Shown here one piece after another: positions 8,970 through 18,202 of a stretch of 64,000 nt of DNA. Both the position numbers and the translations under genes were made by a program. The notes beneath the pieces were generated by a model. It searched no databases and had not been told where the DNA came from. It saw only the letters and a program-made list of their open reading frames with translations. How positions within the stretch are numbered: the first letter of the stretch is position 1; each line of letters starts with the position of its first letter. Source of the stretch: Coprobacter tertius (GTDB lineage: Bacteria > Bacteroidota > Bacteroidia > Bacteroidales > Coprobacteraceae); assembly GCF_024330105.1 (NCBI RefSeq), contig NZ_JANDHW010000003.1:268361-332360 (forward strand), written 5' to 3'.

Positions 8970-9620
8970 ATGGAGTATTTGCATTTCGTTATCGATTTTA
9001 TCCTGCACATCGATGTGCATCTCGCCGAACTGACCGCCGATTACGGGGTATGGGTGTACGCGATTCTTTTTTTGATCATATTTTGTGAAACCGGGCTGGT
9101 GGTAACGCCTTTTTTGCCGGGAGATTCGCTGTTATTCGTTGCGGGGGCTTTGAGTTCGTTGCCTGTAAACGACATTAGCGTGCATGGGTTGGTGCTGTTG
9201 CTGATCGTGGCCGCGATATCGGGGGATGCTTCTAATTATTTGATAGGCCGGTTTTTCGGACAGAAACTTTTCGGTAACCCGGATTCGAAAATATTTAAAC
9301 AGAGTTATCTGAAAAAAACGCATGCGTTTTATGAAAAATACGGCGGAAAGACGATAATACTGGCCCGTTTCGTTCCTATCGTACGTACGTTCGCACCGTT
9401 TGTGGCCGGAATGGGACGTATGGATTACCGTCGTTTTTCGCTGTATAATGTCGTGGGCGGTATCGTGTGGGTCGTATTGTTTACCTATCTGGGTTATTTT
9501 TTCGGGGGATTATCTTTTGTACAGGAAAACCTGAAATTACTGATCGTCGTCATCATCGTAGTGTCGTTATTACCGGCTGTTATCGAAGTGATTCGCAATA
9601 AAATGAAAACGCAAAAATAA
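8970..9620 (+). CDS. DedA family membrane protein
   Basis: A 216-aa polytopic membrane protein of normal DedA length. The family signatures are visible: '[19 protein letters not shown]' in the N-terminal half, '[13 protein letters not shown]', and the '[20 protein letters not shown]' type block with its conserved Arg residues at about 130-150. DedA/SNARE-associated proteins are inner-membrane transporters, with roles proposed in polyprenyl-phosphate and phospholipid flipping and in membrane homeostasis. The gene is divergent from the GH92 gene and convergent with the GH2 gene, sharing a palindromic terminator with the latter. Confidence 0.93.
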   Translation: MEYLHFVIDFILHIDVHLAELTADYGVWVYAILFLIIFCETGLVVTPFLPGDSLLFVAGALSSLPVNDISVHGLVLLLIVAAISGDASNYLIGRFFGQKLFGNPDSKIFKQSYLKKTHAFYEKYGGKTIILARFVPIVRTFAPFVAGMGRMDYRRFSLYNVVGGIVWVVLFTYLGYFFGGLSFVQENLKLLIVVIIVVSLLPAVIEVIRNKMKTQK

Positions 9621-9641
9621 TTTTTTCCTGTGCGTTTCTGA

Positions 9642-9687
9642 AATAAACAAGGGCCTGCGGAATGAATTCCGCAGGCCCTTGTTTATT
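9642..9687. terminator. bidirectional terminator (dedA / GH2)
   Basis: A 22-bp perfect inverted repeat (9642-9663 and 9666-9687) with A-run and T-run ends sits between two convergent genes. Confidence 0.9.
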
Positions 9688-9701
9688 AACGGTTTTGTTT
9701 C

Positions 9702-12542
9702 TTATTTGTCGTTATAGGCAGAGGCTATAACGTTGAAATTACGGGTATAGCCTTCGGGAAGAGAGAACTCGATTATTCTCTTTTCTCCCGGCAGCAAGTT
9801 GAAATATCCTTCTGAGAAATAAGCCGGTAGTATGATTTCCCCGGTTTCGGGATTTGTCGCGTTCAATTTTATCGAGACGGCCGGATGAGCCGAAATATTG
9901 GTTATTTCTACCCGGTTCCGATCGTTTTCTTTCAGTAGGCGAACCGTTAACCGGCTTGCCGGCATTTGGCTTAGAGCCTGATAAGACCGGGAATCTCCGG
10001 TCGTTCTCCAATAGTCGTTTATCGATAGGGTGCGGCCTTTCCGATCTTTTAATTCTACCCGGGCCAAATATAAAGAAGGCAAGCCGGACGGTTTTTCGGG
10101 AAGGAAGCAATCGGTGAAAGCGTTGGCGGCGGCATGGAATTTACCGGATTTTCGGAATAACTCTTTTCCGTCGGGATCGAAGTACCGGAGGGTGGCCGTC
10201 AGGGATTTCGCGTCGTTGCGGGTGGTGTTTACGATAACGATTTTATCGTCGGGCCGATTCATTTGTATGTGCAGCGGTTCACAGGCTTTACGGGCACCGA
10301 AGTATGATCCCGGTGTTTCGTAATCGTAACTGTAAGTTTGCCAGATCATGCTCGGCCAGGCCGGATGCGTCATCCAGAGGATGAGTCCGGTCGTATTGTT
10401 CCACATTTTACTGTTCCAGGCTTCGAGCATGTCGCGCCAGGCTTCGTAAGTGACGAATTGGGCTTTATCGGCGAAATCTTCCATTCCGGAAGGTGTTCCG
10501 TAACGGTTTACGGCCTGCATGAAATCATCGAAATTTTGTGTGGTGTGATGCAGGTCGTGGTAGGCCCATACGTCGTTGATGGGCCAGAGGTCTTGCGGAG
10601 CGATGAATTTGCGAATCGTGCTAGCTGTGGGGACGGCATAAGTTCCTAATTCGGTGAGGAATCCCTTTGCGTTTTTCGTAAAGTAATCGGCCGGATTTTT
10701 CAGGTATCCCCAGGGGCCGCTCGTTCCCATATTCAGGTAGCGGGATTGTCCGTGATAATGCCGCGTAGGATCTTCTTTGGCTGCCATGGCAGAGAGCATG
10801 GGCGCGAGTTCTGCCGGGGCGAACCCTTCGTTGCGGGGACACCATACCGCAATGCTCGGGTGATTGCGGAAACGGCGTATCACGTCGGTGGCATTGCGCA
10901 AAAAGAGCGGGAAATCGTTCGGCTCGACGGTGTCGTCGGTGGTGATCCAGAAATCGTTCCAGACGAGCATCCCGTACTCGTCGCACAATGCATAGAAGTC
11001 TTCTTCGGTAGATTCGCCTGTCCAGTTGCGGATAATATTGAAATGCGCCTCTTTATGCAATTTGAAATAAGGTTCGAGGCGCTCTCTCGAGCAGCGTTTC
11101 ATCCCGTCGTCCATTCCCCAGTTTCCGCCCCGGCAGAAAATGCGCACTCCGTTTACACGCAGTACGAGGAAAGGCCCTACCGGATCGTTGGGGTCGAGTA
11201 TTTTCAGCCCCGAGGTATCGGCATTTTTAGCCAAAGTGGGGAGTTGATTGTCGGGAGTGTAGTGCACCCTTTTTTCGTAATCGAAAACCGGCTTTCCCGG
11301 ATGCCGGGTATCGTTGGGAGTATAGGATACCCGGATGTTTCCCTTGTCGGGAGTATTTATCATAAGTTCGTAAGAGAGTTCCCGGATACCGAAGCGGATT
11401 TTTTTCCGGTCGGAAAAACCGTTGCCGTCGTCGGCTTCCAGCGTAAGGTCGTATAACGCAGGGGTACCGTAACCGTTGGGCCACCATAACCGGGGATGGG
11501 CCATATTCAGTTCCGGGTGTTCTTCGGGAGAAAAGCGGATTTCTTTCTGTTCGAAAGGTTGTAAGGTGTACGGTGCTGAGATCTCGGTACCTTCGATGTG
11601 GGCGTAAAGATTTCCTTTTACCGTTTTGCCGGACGTATTGCGGATATCGGTTTTTAAAGTGATGGCGGCCCGGGTAGTATCGGGGAGTGCCAAATCGGTA
11701 ACAATTAGCGGATCGCCGATGATGACGTCGCCTCCGATTTTGAGTTTTACTTTCTGCCAGATACCCATGTTGCGGTCGCGTATGCCGGGTATCCAGTCCC
11801 ATCCGATAGACGAGATGAAGGTGGGACCGTCGAGGCTCAGGGTCCCCCCGTTGAGGCCTTGTCCTTCTTTTATCGATTGTTCGTGAGGAATTCCGGAATT
11901 ATCGGGCGGGAGAATGCGTACGGCGAGCACGTTTTTCTCCTTGTTTTTAATCAGGGAGGTAACGTCGAAATCTCCTCTTATAAATGCGCCGTTTATTTTC
12001 CCGGCTTTTTTCCCGTTCAGAAATATTTCGGCCCTGTAATTAATTCCGTCGAATACCAAACGCACTTTTTTATTCGCTGTATTTTCCGGTACCTCGAAAA
12101 CAATCCGGTACCACCAGTCGGTGCGACATAGGGAGTCGGGAATGTATAGGTTGTTGAGTCCGTAATAGGGGTCGGGATATACGCCCTGATCGACCAGAGT
12201 AGTCAGTACCGTACCGGGAACGGTTGCGTTGTACCAAACTTGCGTATCCGTTTTCGGGTCGAAGATCGACTGCCGGGATTCTATGACCGTAGTACCGTCG
12301 GTCATTTCCCAGCCTTGGGAAAGAACCCATTCTCCCGGTTGCAAAGGGGTGAGCGATGTCGGGATATGCCGTTTGGGTACACGTCGGGTTTCGGGTACGG
12401 TTGCGTTGCTGACCGGAAGGTCTTTTTGAGGGGTTCGCAGTCCTGTCCAGAGCTGGTTGAGGGTTTGTGAAGATAAAGCGGGGAAGATGAACAGCCCTGC
12501 CACGAGAGCCGATAACTTCAATAGCCGGTATTCTTTTTTCAT
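9702..12542 (-). CDS. GH2 family exo-glycosidase (beta-mannosidase / exo-glucosaminidase type)
   Basis: A 946-aa secreted protein with an N-terminal signal peptide (to about residue 26). It contains a GH2 sugar-binding domain (about 90-270, 'WWYRIVFEVPENTANKKVRLVFDG'-like), an Ig-like domain, and a TIM barrel. Candidate catalytic residues are E572 in 'CPRNEG' (acid/base) and E631 in 'FLTELG' (nucleophile). 'GVRIFCRGGNWGMDDGM' is typical of the mannosidase/CsxA branch rather than beta-galactosidases. C-terminal Ig-like domains follow. The substrate is probably beta-mannoside or glucosaminide at a non-reducing end; the exact sugar cannot be read from sequence. It stands alone on the minus strand. 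Confidence 0.88.
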   Translation of the reverse strand: MKKEYRLLKLSALVAGLFIFPALSSQTLNQLWTGLRTPQKDLPVSNATVPETRRVPKRHIPTSLTPLQPGEWVLSQGWEMTDGTTVIESRQSIFDPKTDTQVWYNATVPGTVLTTLVDQGVYPDPYYGLNNLYIPDSLCRTDWWYRIVFEVPENTANKKVRLVFDGINYRAEIFLNGKKAGKINGAFIRGDFDVTSLIKNKEKNVLAVRILPPDNSGIPHEQSIKEGQGLNGGTLSLDGPTFISSIGWDWIPGIRDRNMGIWQKVKLKIGGDVIIGDPLIVTDLALPDTTRAAITLKTDIRNTSGKTVKGNLYAHIEGTEISAPYTLQPFEQKEIRFSPEEHPELNMAHPRLWWPNGYGTPALYDLTLEADDGNGFSDRKKIRFGIRELSYELMINTPDKGNIRVSYTPNDTRHPGKPVFDYEKRVHYTPDNQLPTLAKNADTSGLKILDPNDPVGPFLVLRVNGVRIFCRGGNWGMDDGMKRCSRERLEPYFKLHKEAHFNIIRNWTGESTEEDFYALCDEYGMLVWNDFWITTDDTVEPNDFPLFLRNATDVIRRFRNHPSIAVWCPRNEGFAPAELAPMLSAMAAKEDPTRHYHGQSRYLNMGTSGPWGYLKNPADYFTKNAKGFLTELGTYAVPTASTIRKFIAPQDLWPINDVWAYHDLHHTTQNFDDFMQAVNRYGTPSGMEDFADKAQFVTYEAWRDMLEAWNSKMWNNTTGLILWMTHPAWPSMIWQTYSYDYETPGSYFGARKACEPLHIQMNRPDDKIVIVNTTRNDAKSLTATLRYFDPDGKELFRKSGKFHAAANAFTDCFLPEKPSGLPSLYLARVELKDRKGRTLSINDYWRTTGDSRSYQALSQMPASRLTVRLLKENDRNRVEITNISAHPAVSIKLNATNPETGEIILPAYFSEGYFNLLPGEKRIIEFSLPEGYTRNFNVIASAYNDK

Positions 12543-12816
12543 ATTATAAAAAGTGTCGTGATTATAATGTGGTGAACTTGAATTAATGGAACAAAAATAA
12601 CTTTTTTCCGCGAAATGCCAGCCAATAAAAGAATGTCTTATCTTTTTTTGAGAGATATGCAGAAAATAAATATAAACTTTTGGACAATATCCTAAGGATA
12701 GTACCGCTATGTTTCATAAGAGGGTTATCGGTTGCAGGGAAAAGAAATGAGTCTCGGAGTTGGCATTTTAAAAGCAAACCCGTAAGTTTGCAGTCTGAAC
12801 GAAAAGATCGTATGAG

Positions 12817-13422
12817 ATGAAGAACTTGGGTATAAGATTTGCTACGGCAGCCGATGCGGAAGATATTTTGGCGATATACGCACCTTATATAGAAAATACA
12901 GCGATAACTTTCGAATATACCGTTCCGGCTATAACGGAATTCAGGGAACGGATAGAAACAGTTTTAACATCTTATCCTTATCTCGTATGCACGGTAGATG
13001 GAAAAATCGTGGGTTACGCTTACGCCGCCCGTCACATGGAGCGGGCGGCGTATCAGTGGAACGCCGTATTGTCGGTGTATATCGATGAACAATACGGCGG
13101 TTACGGTTTGGGGCCTTTACTGTATGAAACGTTGATCGATTTGCTGAAATTGCAGAACCTGCAAAATGTTTACGGAATCGTTACCTCCCCGAATGAAAAT
13201 AGTGAAAAATTGCATTCCCGTCTGGGGTTCAGTTTGATCGGTCTTTTTCATAAAACCGGTTATAAATTCGGCCGTTGGTACGATGTTTCGTGGTGGGAAA
13301 AATTTGTTGGATGTGAATCGGGCATAAAGAATTTACCCTCTTTTATAAAAATAGGAGAGATCGACGAAAATGATATAAGAACGGTCATCGATAGACATCT
13401 CGACGCATTTCGTTTCAAATAA
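12817..13422 (+). CDS. GNAT N-acetyltransferase with C-terminal extension
   Basis: A 201-aa protein whose first 165 residues are a GNAT domain of the phosphinothricin/methionine-sulfone acetyltransferase type: 'IRFATAADAEDILAIYAPYIENTAITFEY', the acyl-CoA loop region 'DEQYGGYGLGPLLYETLI' and 'GFSLIGLFHKTGYKFGRWYDVSWWEK'. About 35 residues after the usual end of this family form an extra helical tail. It probably acetylates a small amine or amino-acid analogue in the cytoplasm. It is convergent with the methionine sulfoxide reductase gene, whose stop lies 54 bases away. Confidence 0.88.
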   Translation: MKNLGIRFATAADAEDILAIYAPYIENTAITFEYTVPAITEFRERIETVLTSYPYLVCTVDGKIVGYAYAARHMERAAYQWNAVLSVYIDEQYGGYGLGPLLYETLIDLLKLQNLQNVYGIVTSPNENSEKLHSRLGFSLIGLFHKTGYKFGRWYDVSWWEKFVGCESGIKNLPSFIKIGEIDENDIRTVIDRHLDAFRFK

Positions 13423-13476
13423 GTATTTAACGAAATGATGGTAAATGTCATGTTTAAAATATCAGTAGGTCATCGT

Positions 13477-13944
13477 TTATATTAAGTCGACGAGTTTTTC
13501 GAGATAGTTGCGGTCGATAGGGTCGAATGAAGATAAATCTTTACTATCTATATCCAATACACCCCATACGGTATCGTTTTTAATCATTGGAACGACGATT
13601 TCTGATCGGGAAAGCGAACTGCAGGCTATATGTCCCGGAAATTTTTCGACATCGGGGACTATCAGCGTACTTTTTTGTTGCCAGGCCGTTCCGCATACCC
13701 CTCGGCCGTATTTTATGCGGGTACAGGCCAGTGGACCCTGAAAAGGCGCTAAAACGAGTTCTTCGCCTTTGACGAGATAAAATCCGACCCAGAAAAAACC
13801 GAATGTTTCTTTTAGAGCGGCTGCGATATTTGCCAGATTGGCGATCAGATCGGTTTCACCTTCGAGAAGACCTTGAATTTGGGGGAGAAGGCAGTTATAC
13901 CGTTCTTCTTTATTATTTCCGGATATGTGTAATGATTCTGACAT
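13477..13944 (-). CDS. msrC: free methionine-(R)-sulfoxide reductase (GAF domain)
   Basis: A 155-aa single GAF-domain protein, the normal fRMsr length. It reduces free L-methionine-(R)-sulfoxide with thioredoxin-type electrons. The three conserved cysteines are at C74 ('ACTRI'), C84 ('GVCGTA') and C108 ('HIACSS'), in the spacing of the family, with 'SEIVVPM' following and 'GVLDIDS' near the end. It is cytoplasmic. It is transcribed alone, convergent with the GNAT gene. Confidence 0.93.
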   Translation of the reverse strand: MSESLHISGNNKEERYNCLLPQIQGLLEGETDLIANLANIAAALKETFGFFWVGFYLVKGEELVLAPFQGPLACTRIKYGRGVCGTAWQQKSTLIVPDVEKFPGHIACSSLSRSEIVVPMIKNDTVWGVLDIDSKDLSSFDPIDRNYLEKLVDLI

Positions 13945-14102
13945 TATTTTCAGGTATTATTTTATGATGCGGTATTATTTCCGCAAAAATAATGAAAAAG
14001 ATACATTTGTGAATCCGTTTGCGGCTGAAGCTTTTTAAATCCGAAGATCTACCGGGAGAAATTCAAATGGTTTAAAATAATTTAACATTAATATCGATCT
14101 TT

Positions 14103-14123
14103 ATCTACGAAAACTTCGTAGAT
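14103..14123. promoter_or_regulatory. palindromic operator of the BlaI-type regulator
   Basis: A perfect 9-bp inverted repeat with a 3-bp centre (ATCTACGAA / TTCGTAGAT) lies 41 bases before the regulator ATG. The TAC...GTA core in dyad form matches the kind of site bound by BlaI/MecI dimers (TACA...TGTA). A half-site-like 'TTTACGAA' follows at 14123-14130. Confidence 0.75.
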
Positions 14124-14163
14124 TTACGAAAAAATAGTAGTTTGATATTTAAATAAATATTTT

Positions 14164-14523
14164 ATGAAAAGACTGACACAGCAGGAAGAAGAAATTATGT
14201 TGCTTTTTTGGCAATCGGGCTCCTCTTTTATAAGGGATATAGTAGATAATATGCCCGAGCCGCGTCCACCTTACACGAGTGTGGCATCGGTCGTTCGTAA
14301 TTTAGAGAAGAAAGGGTATCTTTCTTCTGAAAAAATGGGAAATTCTTTACGATATCAGCCGGCAATAAAAGAAAGCGATTATAAGCGTTATTTTTTAAGT
14401 GGTGTTGTAAGTAATTATTTTACAGGTTCTTATAAAGAAATGGTCTCTTTTTTTGTAAGAGATCGGAAAATCAGTAAAGAAGAGTTGAAAGAACTGATCG
14501 ATATTATCGAAAAAGAATCGTAA
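14164..14523 (+). CDS. BlaI/MecI/CopY family transcriptional repressor
   Basis: A 119-aa protein of family length. It has a winged-helix domain ('LTQQEEEIMLLFWQSGSSFIRDIVDNMPEP', then 'YTSVASVVRNLEKKGYLSSEK', the wing 'RYQPAIKESDYKRYFL') and a C-terminal dimerisation helix pair. In this family the membrane protease BlaR1 encoded next door triggers repressor loss. The M56 gene follows after 11 bases, and a palindromic operator lies upstream, so the pair is probably autoregulated. Targets other than its own operon are not visible here. Confidence 0.93.
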   Translation: MKRLTQQEEEIMLLFWQSGSSFIRDIVDNMPEPRPPYTSVASVVRNLEKKGYLSSEKMGNSLRYQPAIKESDYKRYFLSGVVSNYFTGSYKEMVSFFVRDRKISKEELKELIDIIEKES

Positions 14524-14534
14524 AATATTATAAT

Positions 14535-15830
14535 ATGCATATGGTCGCCTTTATTACCTATATGATAAAAGTAAATTTTGCTCTGGCAGTTTTATATTTA
14601 CTTTATAAATTATTCTTCAGCAGGGATAAGTTTTTTTATGCGCATAGGGTCGTATTACTTCTCATATATGCGGTAGCGTTTACAATCCCTTTTATCGATT
14701 TGCCGGAATGGCGGCCCGGAAATGAAACTGCGGAAACCATCGTAGAGACATATAGGAAACTGGTTCCCGTAATTTCGGAGACTACATTACAACCGGAAAC
14801 CGGATGGTTGCTTTTGGCGGTATTGGCGGGGATAGCTTCGGTTTCTTTTATATTATTTATAAAAATGGCGTTAGGGATATTCCTTATTTGCCGGAAAATT
14901 ATAAAAATTCCCGTCGTAACGATTTCTGGAATAAAAGTTCGTAGCCTTCTATCTAAAGAAGAACCCCATTCTTTTTTCCGGTGGATATGTGTATATCCTG
15001 AAGGCTATGAGCAGGGGGAGTTATACGATATACTTCTGCACGAACAAGTGCATGTGAAGCAATGGCATTCAATAGATATAATTATAGCACAGGTAGTTAC
15101 TTGTATCGGTTGGTATAATCCGTTTGTCTGGCTGTTGAGGAGTGAAATAAGAATGAACCACGAATTTATGGCTGATGAAGGCGTTTTAAGGCAGGGAGTA
15201 AATAAGAAAGAGTATCAATATAATCTGTTAGGATTCGATAAAACCCGCGAGATCAATATGGCTGCAGCAAATTTATATAATAACTTTAGTGTATTACCTT
15301 TAAAAAAAAGAATTAAAATGTTGAATAAAAAGAAAACTTCTAACATCGGAGGAATAAAATATTTGATGTTAGTGCCGGTCATAGGCCTTTTATTGATGCT
15401 GAATAATACGCGAGCCATGTCTACGGCTAAGGATGCGATTGCCGACTCTCTGCCGATAGAAACTATAGGAGAAACATTCGGTTTACAGACTGCCGATACC
15501 GTAGTTACTTCTGCTTTTGTAATGCCCCAGTTTCCGGGTGGGGAAACAGAATTGAAGTCTTATATCACAAAAAATTTAAAATATCCTGTAGACGCTTCTG
15601 AGAAAAAGATTCAAGGACGTGTTATCGTTAAATTTATCGTAGAAAAAGACGGTTCGGTAAATCAGGTTGAAGTTTTAAAGAGTGTTGATCCTTCTCTCGA
15701 TAAAGAGTCGGTACGTGTTATTAAATCTATGCCTAAATGGATACCCGGTAAAAATAAATCCGGTATGCCACAAAGGGTATGGTATACGGTACCTATAGAT
15801 TTTAGCTTAGTAGTTTGGCGTACTAATTAA
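14535..15830 (+). CDS. BlaR1-type M56 peptidase with C-terminal TonB domain
   Basis: A 431-aa membrane protein. It has N-terminal transmembrane helices (about 5-25, 35-55, 90-115) and a cytoplasmic zinc-peptidase loop with the motif H169-E-Q-V-H173 and the downstream 'NHEFMADE' glutamate. A further helix at about 275-295 is followed by a periplasmic TonB C-terminal domain from about residue 330 ('GRVIVKFIVEKDGSVNQVEVLKS'). The sensor of BlaR1 (penicillin-binding domain) is replaced by the TonB domain, as is common in Bacteroidota. It is likely to sense an envelope signal and cleave or inactivate the BlaI-like repressor encoded just upstream. Confidence 0.92.
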   Translation: MHMVAFITYMIKVNFALAVLYLLYKLFFSRDKFFYAHRVVLLLIYAVAFTIPFIDLPEWRPGNETAETIVETYRKLVPVISETTLQPETGWLLLAVLAGIASVSFILFIKMALGIFLICRKIIKIPVVTISGIKVRSLLSKEEPHSFFRWICVYPEGYEQGELYDILLHEQVHVKQWHSIDIIIAQVVTCIGWYNPFVWLLRSEIRMNHEFMADEGVLRQGVNKKEYQYNLLGFDKTREINMAAANLYNNFSVLPLKKRIKMLNKKKTSNIGGIKYLMLVPVIGLLLMLNNTRAMSTAKDAIADSLPIETIGETFGLQTADTVVTSAFVMPQFPGGETELKSYITKNLKYPVDASEKKIQGRVIVKFIVEKDGSVNQVEVLKSVDPSLDKESVRVIKSMPKWIPGKNKSGMPQRVWYTVPIDFSLVVWRTN

Positions 15831-15906
15831 CGAATTATTGCTATAAATAGAGTTTGTAGTTGAAACATTAGTTATGCAGAGTAACGATACTGTGGATAAT
15901 TAAGAT

Positions 15907-15939
15907 AAAAAAAGTCCGGTAGAGATGCCGGACTTTTTT
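15907..15939. terminator. bidirectional terminator
   Basis: The stem AAGTCCGG/CCGGACTT has an A-run on the left and a T-run on the right, between the convergent BlaR1 and redoxin genes. Confidence 0.88.
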
Positions 15940-15948
15940 GTAACAGGT

Positions 15949-18021
15949 TTATTTTTTCTCGAGAGCTTCCTCGATTTGTTGTAAAAGAATATTTTTGAAC
16001 TTAGGGGAAGCTGCGTTCATTTTTATTAATTCTCCCTTTTTGTCGAAAATAAAGTAACTGGGATATTCACTTACCGAAAGTAAATTTTCAATCATGCGTT
16101 GTTGGTGGTCGGGAAGACGGTAATGAACTATGTTTTCTCCCGAAAGCCCGGTTTTTTTGATAAATGATTTCCAGGTATCTTCGGGCGAATTGTTTGCCAA
16201 ATACATAAATATAACGTCTTTTCCGGAGAGTTCCTTTTCGATGTCCGGCATCAGTGCCATATTTTCCCGGCAAGGGCCACACCAAGTTCCCCATATATCG
16301 AGGTAAACTACTTTCCCGTTATACGGTTTTAGCAATTCTTTCAATAGAATTTTCGCATCTTCAAAATCTTTAAATGCTGAAACATCTTTCAGACTGTTGA
16401 AATCGATAAATCCTTTTTCTTTAATCGTAATGTATTGATTTTGTTGTTTTAGAATATCGCTTTTAAAAGCGTCGTGGGTAACTCTTGCGTTTAAAATCGA
16501 TAATGCGGTTTCTGATAAGGGTTTTTGGGTTTGATTTAATTGTTCTATAAAATAGCCGGCGGTAAGTAATTCTTTTAATATAGGGTTGGTAATGACCGAA
16601 TCGATTGTTTTCAGATCATTTGCGATGAGGTCTTTTTCCAGAAGCTCTTTTGCTTGTGGCAGTTGGAAATATTTATTTAATTGATCTAATTTTTTCTGTT
16701 TATCGGGGGTAAAAGAATTGGCTCTTTTATCGATTGGCAATTTTTCTATTTCTTCGATAATGCGGGCTGTTTCTTCTTCCAGACCGGTATCTTCGTCAGG
16801 AACCAGTCCATCATTTATCAACTGATTCCATATTTTATGGATATTGGGCTTGTATATAATAGCAATACTGCCATCGGGCATCGTTACAGACTTTTGCCGA
16901 TTTATATAACTGAGATACGTTTCGATAAAATCATTGAATTCTTTTGTGGCTGTATAATCTAATTCGTTATCGAGAGGAAATTCTTTTTCGATGAATTTGA
17001 AATATTCCGGCGTATCAAAAGAAATACGGTTCTCCTCTATCAGGTTGAAATAACGTTGCATGACATAATACCCGTACTGGTACAGGAAATTTTGCCGGGC
17101 GATATCGATCGTTTTTTGTGAAAGAGCCGGATATTTGTTTATGTATTCACTTAGTTTTTGTAAAGCTTCGTTATATTTTGATTTTATATCTTCGAGGGCT
17201 TTCATGTCTTCTTTTATCGATTTCATTTGATAGTAATCTACCGACCAGTAATTCTGGGATAATAATTCGGATAATTCGTTATGTAGTCTGGCATTTTTAC
17301 CCATAAAGAGTTTTTCTTTTTCCCTTTTGAAATGATCGACAATACTTTTATCCTCGGGTTTAATTGTGAAATCTTTGATATTGCAATAAAAAAACAAGGA
17401 TTCACCGGGTGTAACAACCGTTGAAAGTAAAGGGTAAATATCGATATACTGCGGGGCGAATGCGGGTATACGTATTTTAAACCGGCCCAAAGAATCTGGT
17501 TCTATGTTATATTCTTTCTGAGGCTTTAAGTGTATAATAACTTGAAATTTTCGAAAAAAACGCATATCTTCTTCGGTCACCTGGTCGAAATTTCTGAAAT
17601 ATCCTGTAATAGTTACTGAATCTGTACGGTAATCGCTTATGTTAAAACGTGAGTGGTCTTTTTGAGGATAATATGAAAATTCTTTAGATGCTTTTTTATA
17701 AACGCTTTTTTTCTTTTTCCCGGATTCGATCGAAATCGTACCGTTTTTTTCTTCCTTTATTTTTATCGAAAGAGACTTTTCTCCATTTTCGAGATTAATC
17801 ATCAGAACGTTTTTCTTTAAAGGAACGATAGAAGTATAATTCCAAAAGTCGCAATCGTAAACAGCGAATTTTTCGAATAAGCCGTATTCCCATTCATTTG
17901 TTTGAGTGTTTATCCAATTGCCCTTCAGTGAGGTTGGTATAGATATATCTTCGGCAAAACATGGGATTGAAATAACAAAAGCAATGAATGACAGGATAAT
18001 ACGTGTTAGATTTTTTTTCAT
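15949..18021 (-). CDS. exported TlpA-like thioredoxin-domain protein (690 aa)
   Basis: I start at the ATG at 18019-18021, since it opens a signal peptide (ISIPCFA, cleavage near residue 24); a start at 18060 adds a non-signal leader. About 530 residues of mostly helical sequence, with no recognised catalytic motif, precede a C-terminal TlpA/AhpC-like domain with the active site C581-G-P-C584 in 'WGTWCGPC' and a cis-Pro at 'SEYPSYFIFDKKG'. The order (leader, beta-rich 100-230, long helical region, redoxin) is typical of large Bacteroidales periplasmic disulfide reductases of unknown substrate. It is convergent with the BlaR1 gene. Confidence 0.85.
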   Translation of the reverse strand: MKKNLTRIILSFIAFVISIPCFAEDISIPTSLKGNWINTQTNEWEYGLFEKFAVYDCDFWNYTSIVPLKKNVLMINLENGEKSLSIKIKEEKNGTISIESGKKKKSVYKKASKEFSYYPQKDHSRFNISDYRTDSVTITGYFRNFDQVTEEDMRFFRKFQVIIHLKPQKEYNIEPDSLGRFKIRIPAFAPQYIDIYPLLSTVVTPGESLFFYCNIKDFTIKPEDKSIVDHFKREKEKLFMGKNARLHNELSELLSQNYWSVDYYQMKSIKEDMKALEDIKSKYNEALQKLSEYINKYPALSQKTIDIARQNFLYQYGYYVMQRYFNLIEENRISFDTPEYFKFIEKEFPLDNELDYTATKEFNDFIETYLSYINRQKSVTMPDGSIAIIYKPNIHKIWNQLINDGLVPDEDTGLEEETARIIEEIEKLPIDKRANSFTPDKQKKLDQLNKYFQLPQAKELLEKDLIANDLKTIDSVITNPILKELLTAGYFIEQLNQTQKPLSETALSILNARVTHDAFKSDILKQQNQYITIKEKGFIDFNSLKDVSAFKDFEDAKILLKELLKPYNGKVVYLDIWGTWCGPCRENMALMPDIEKELSGKDVIFMYLANNSPEDTWKSFIKKTGLSGENIVHYRLPDHQQRMIENLLSVSEYPSYFIFDKKGELIKMNAASPKFKNILLQQIEEALEKK

Positions 18022-18202
18022 GAAATTAGTTTTAAATAAAATGTGACGTTTAAATAGCATAATTGGAAAACAAATGTATAAAAATAGATATATGTAAAGC
18101 TTTTTATTTTTTATTGTTATATATTATTAATTATATAATAACTGTGTAAATACATAGATTATGTAGTGTGTAAAAATATTAAAAATATTGGAATCGTGTC
18201 GA

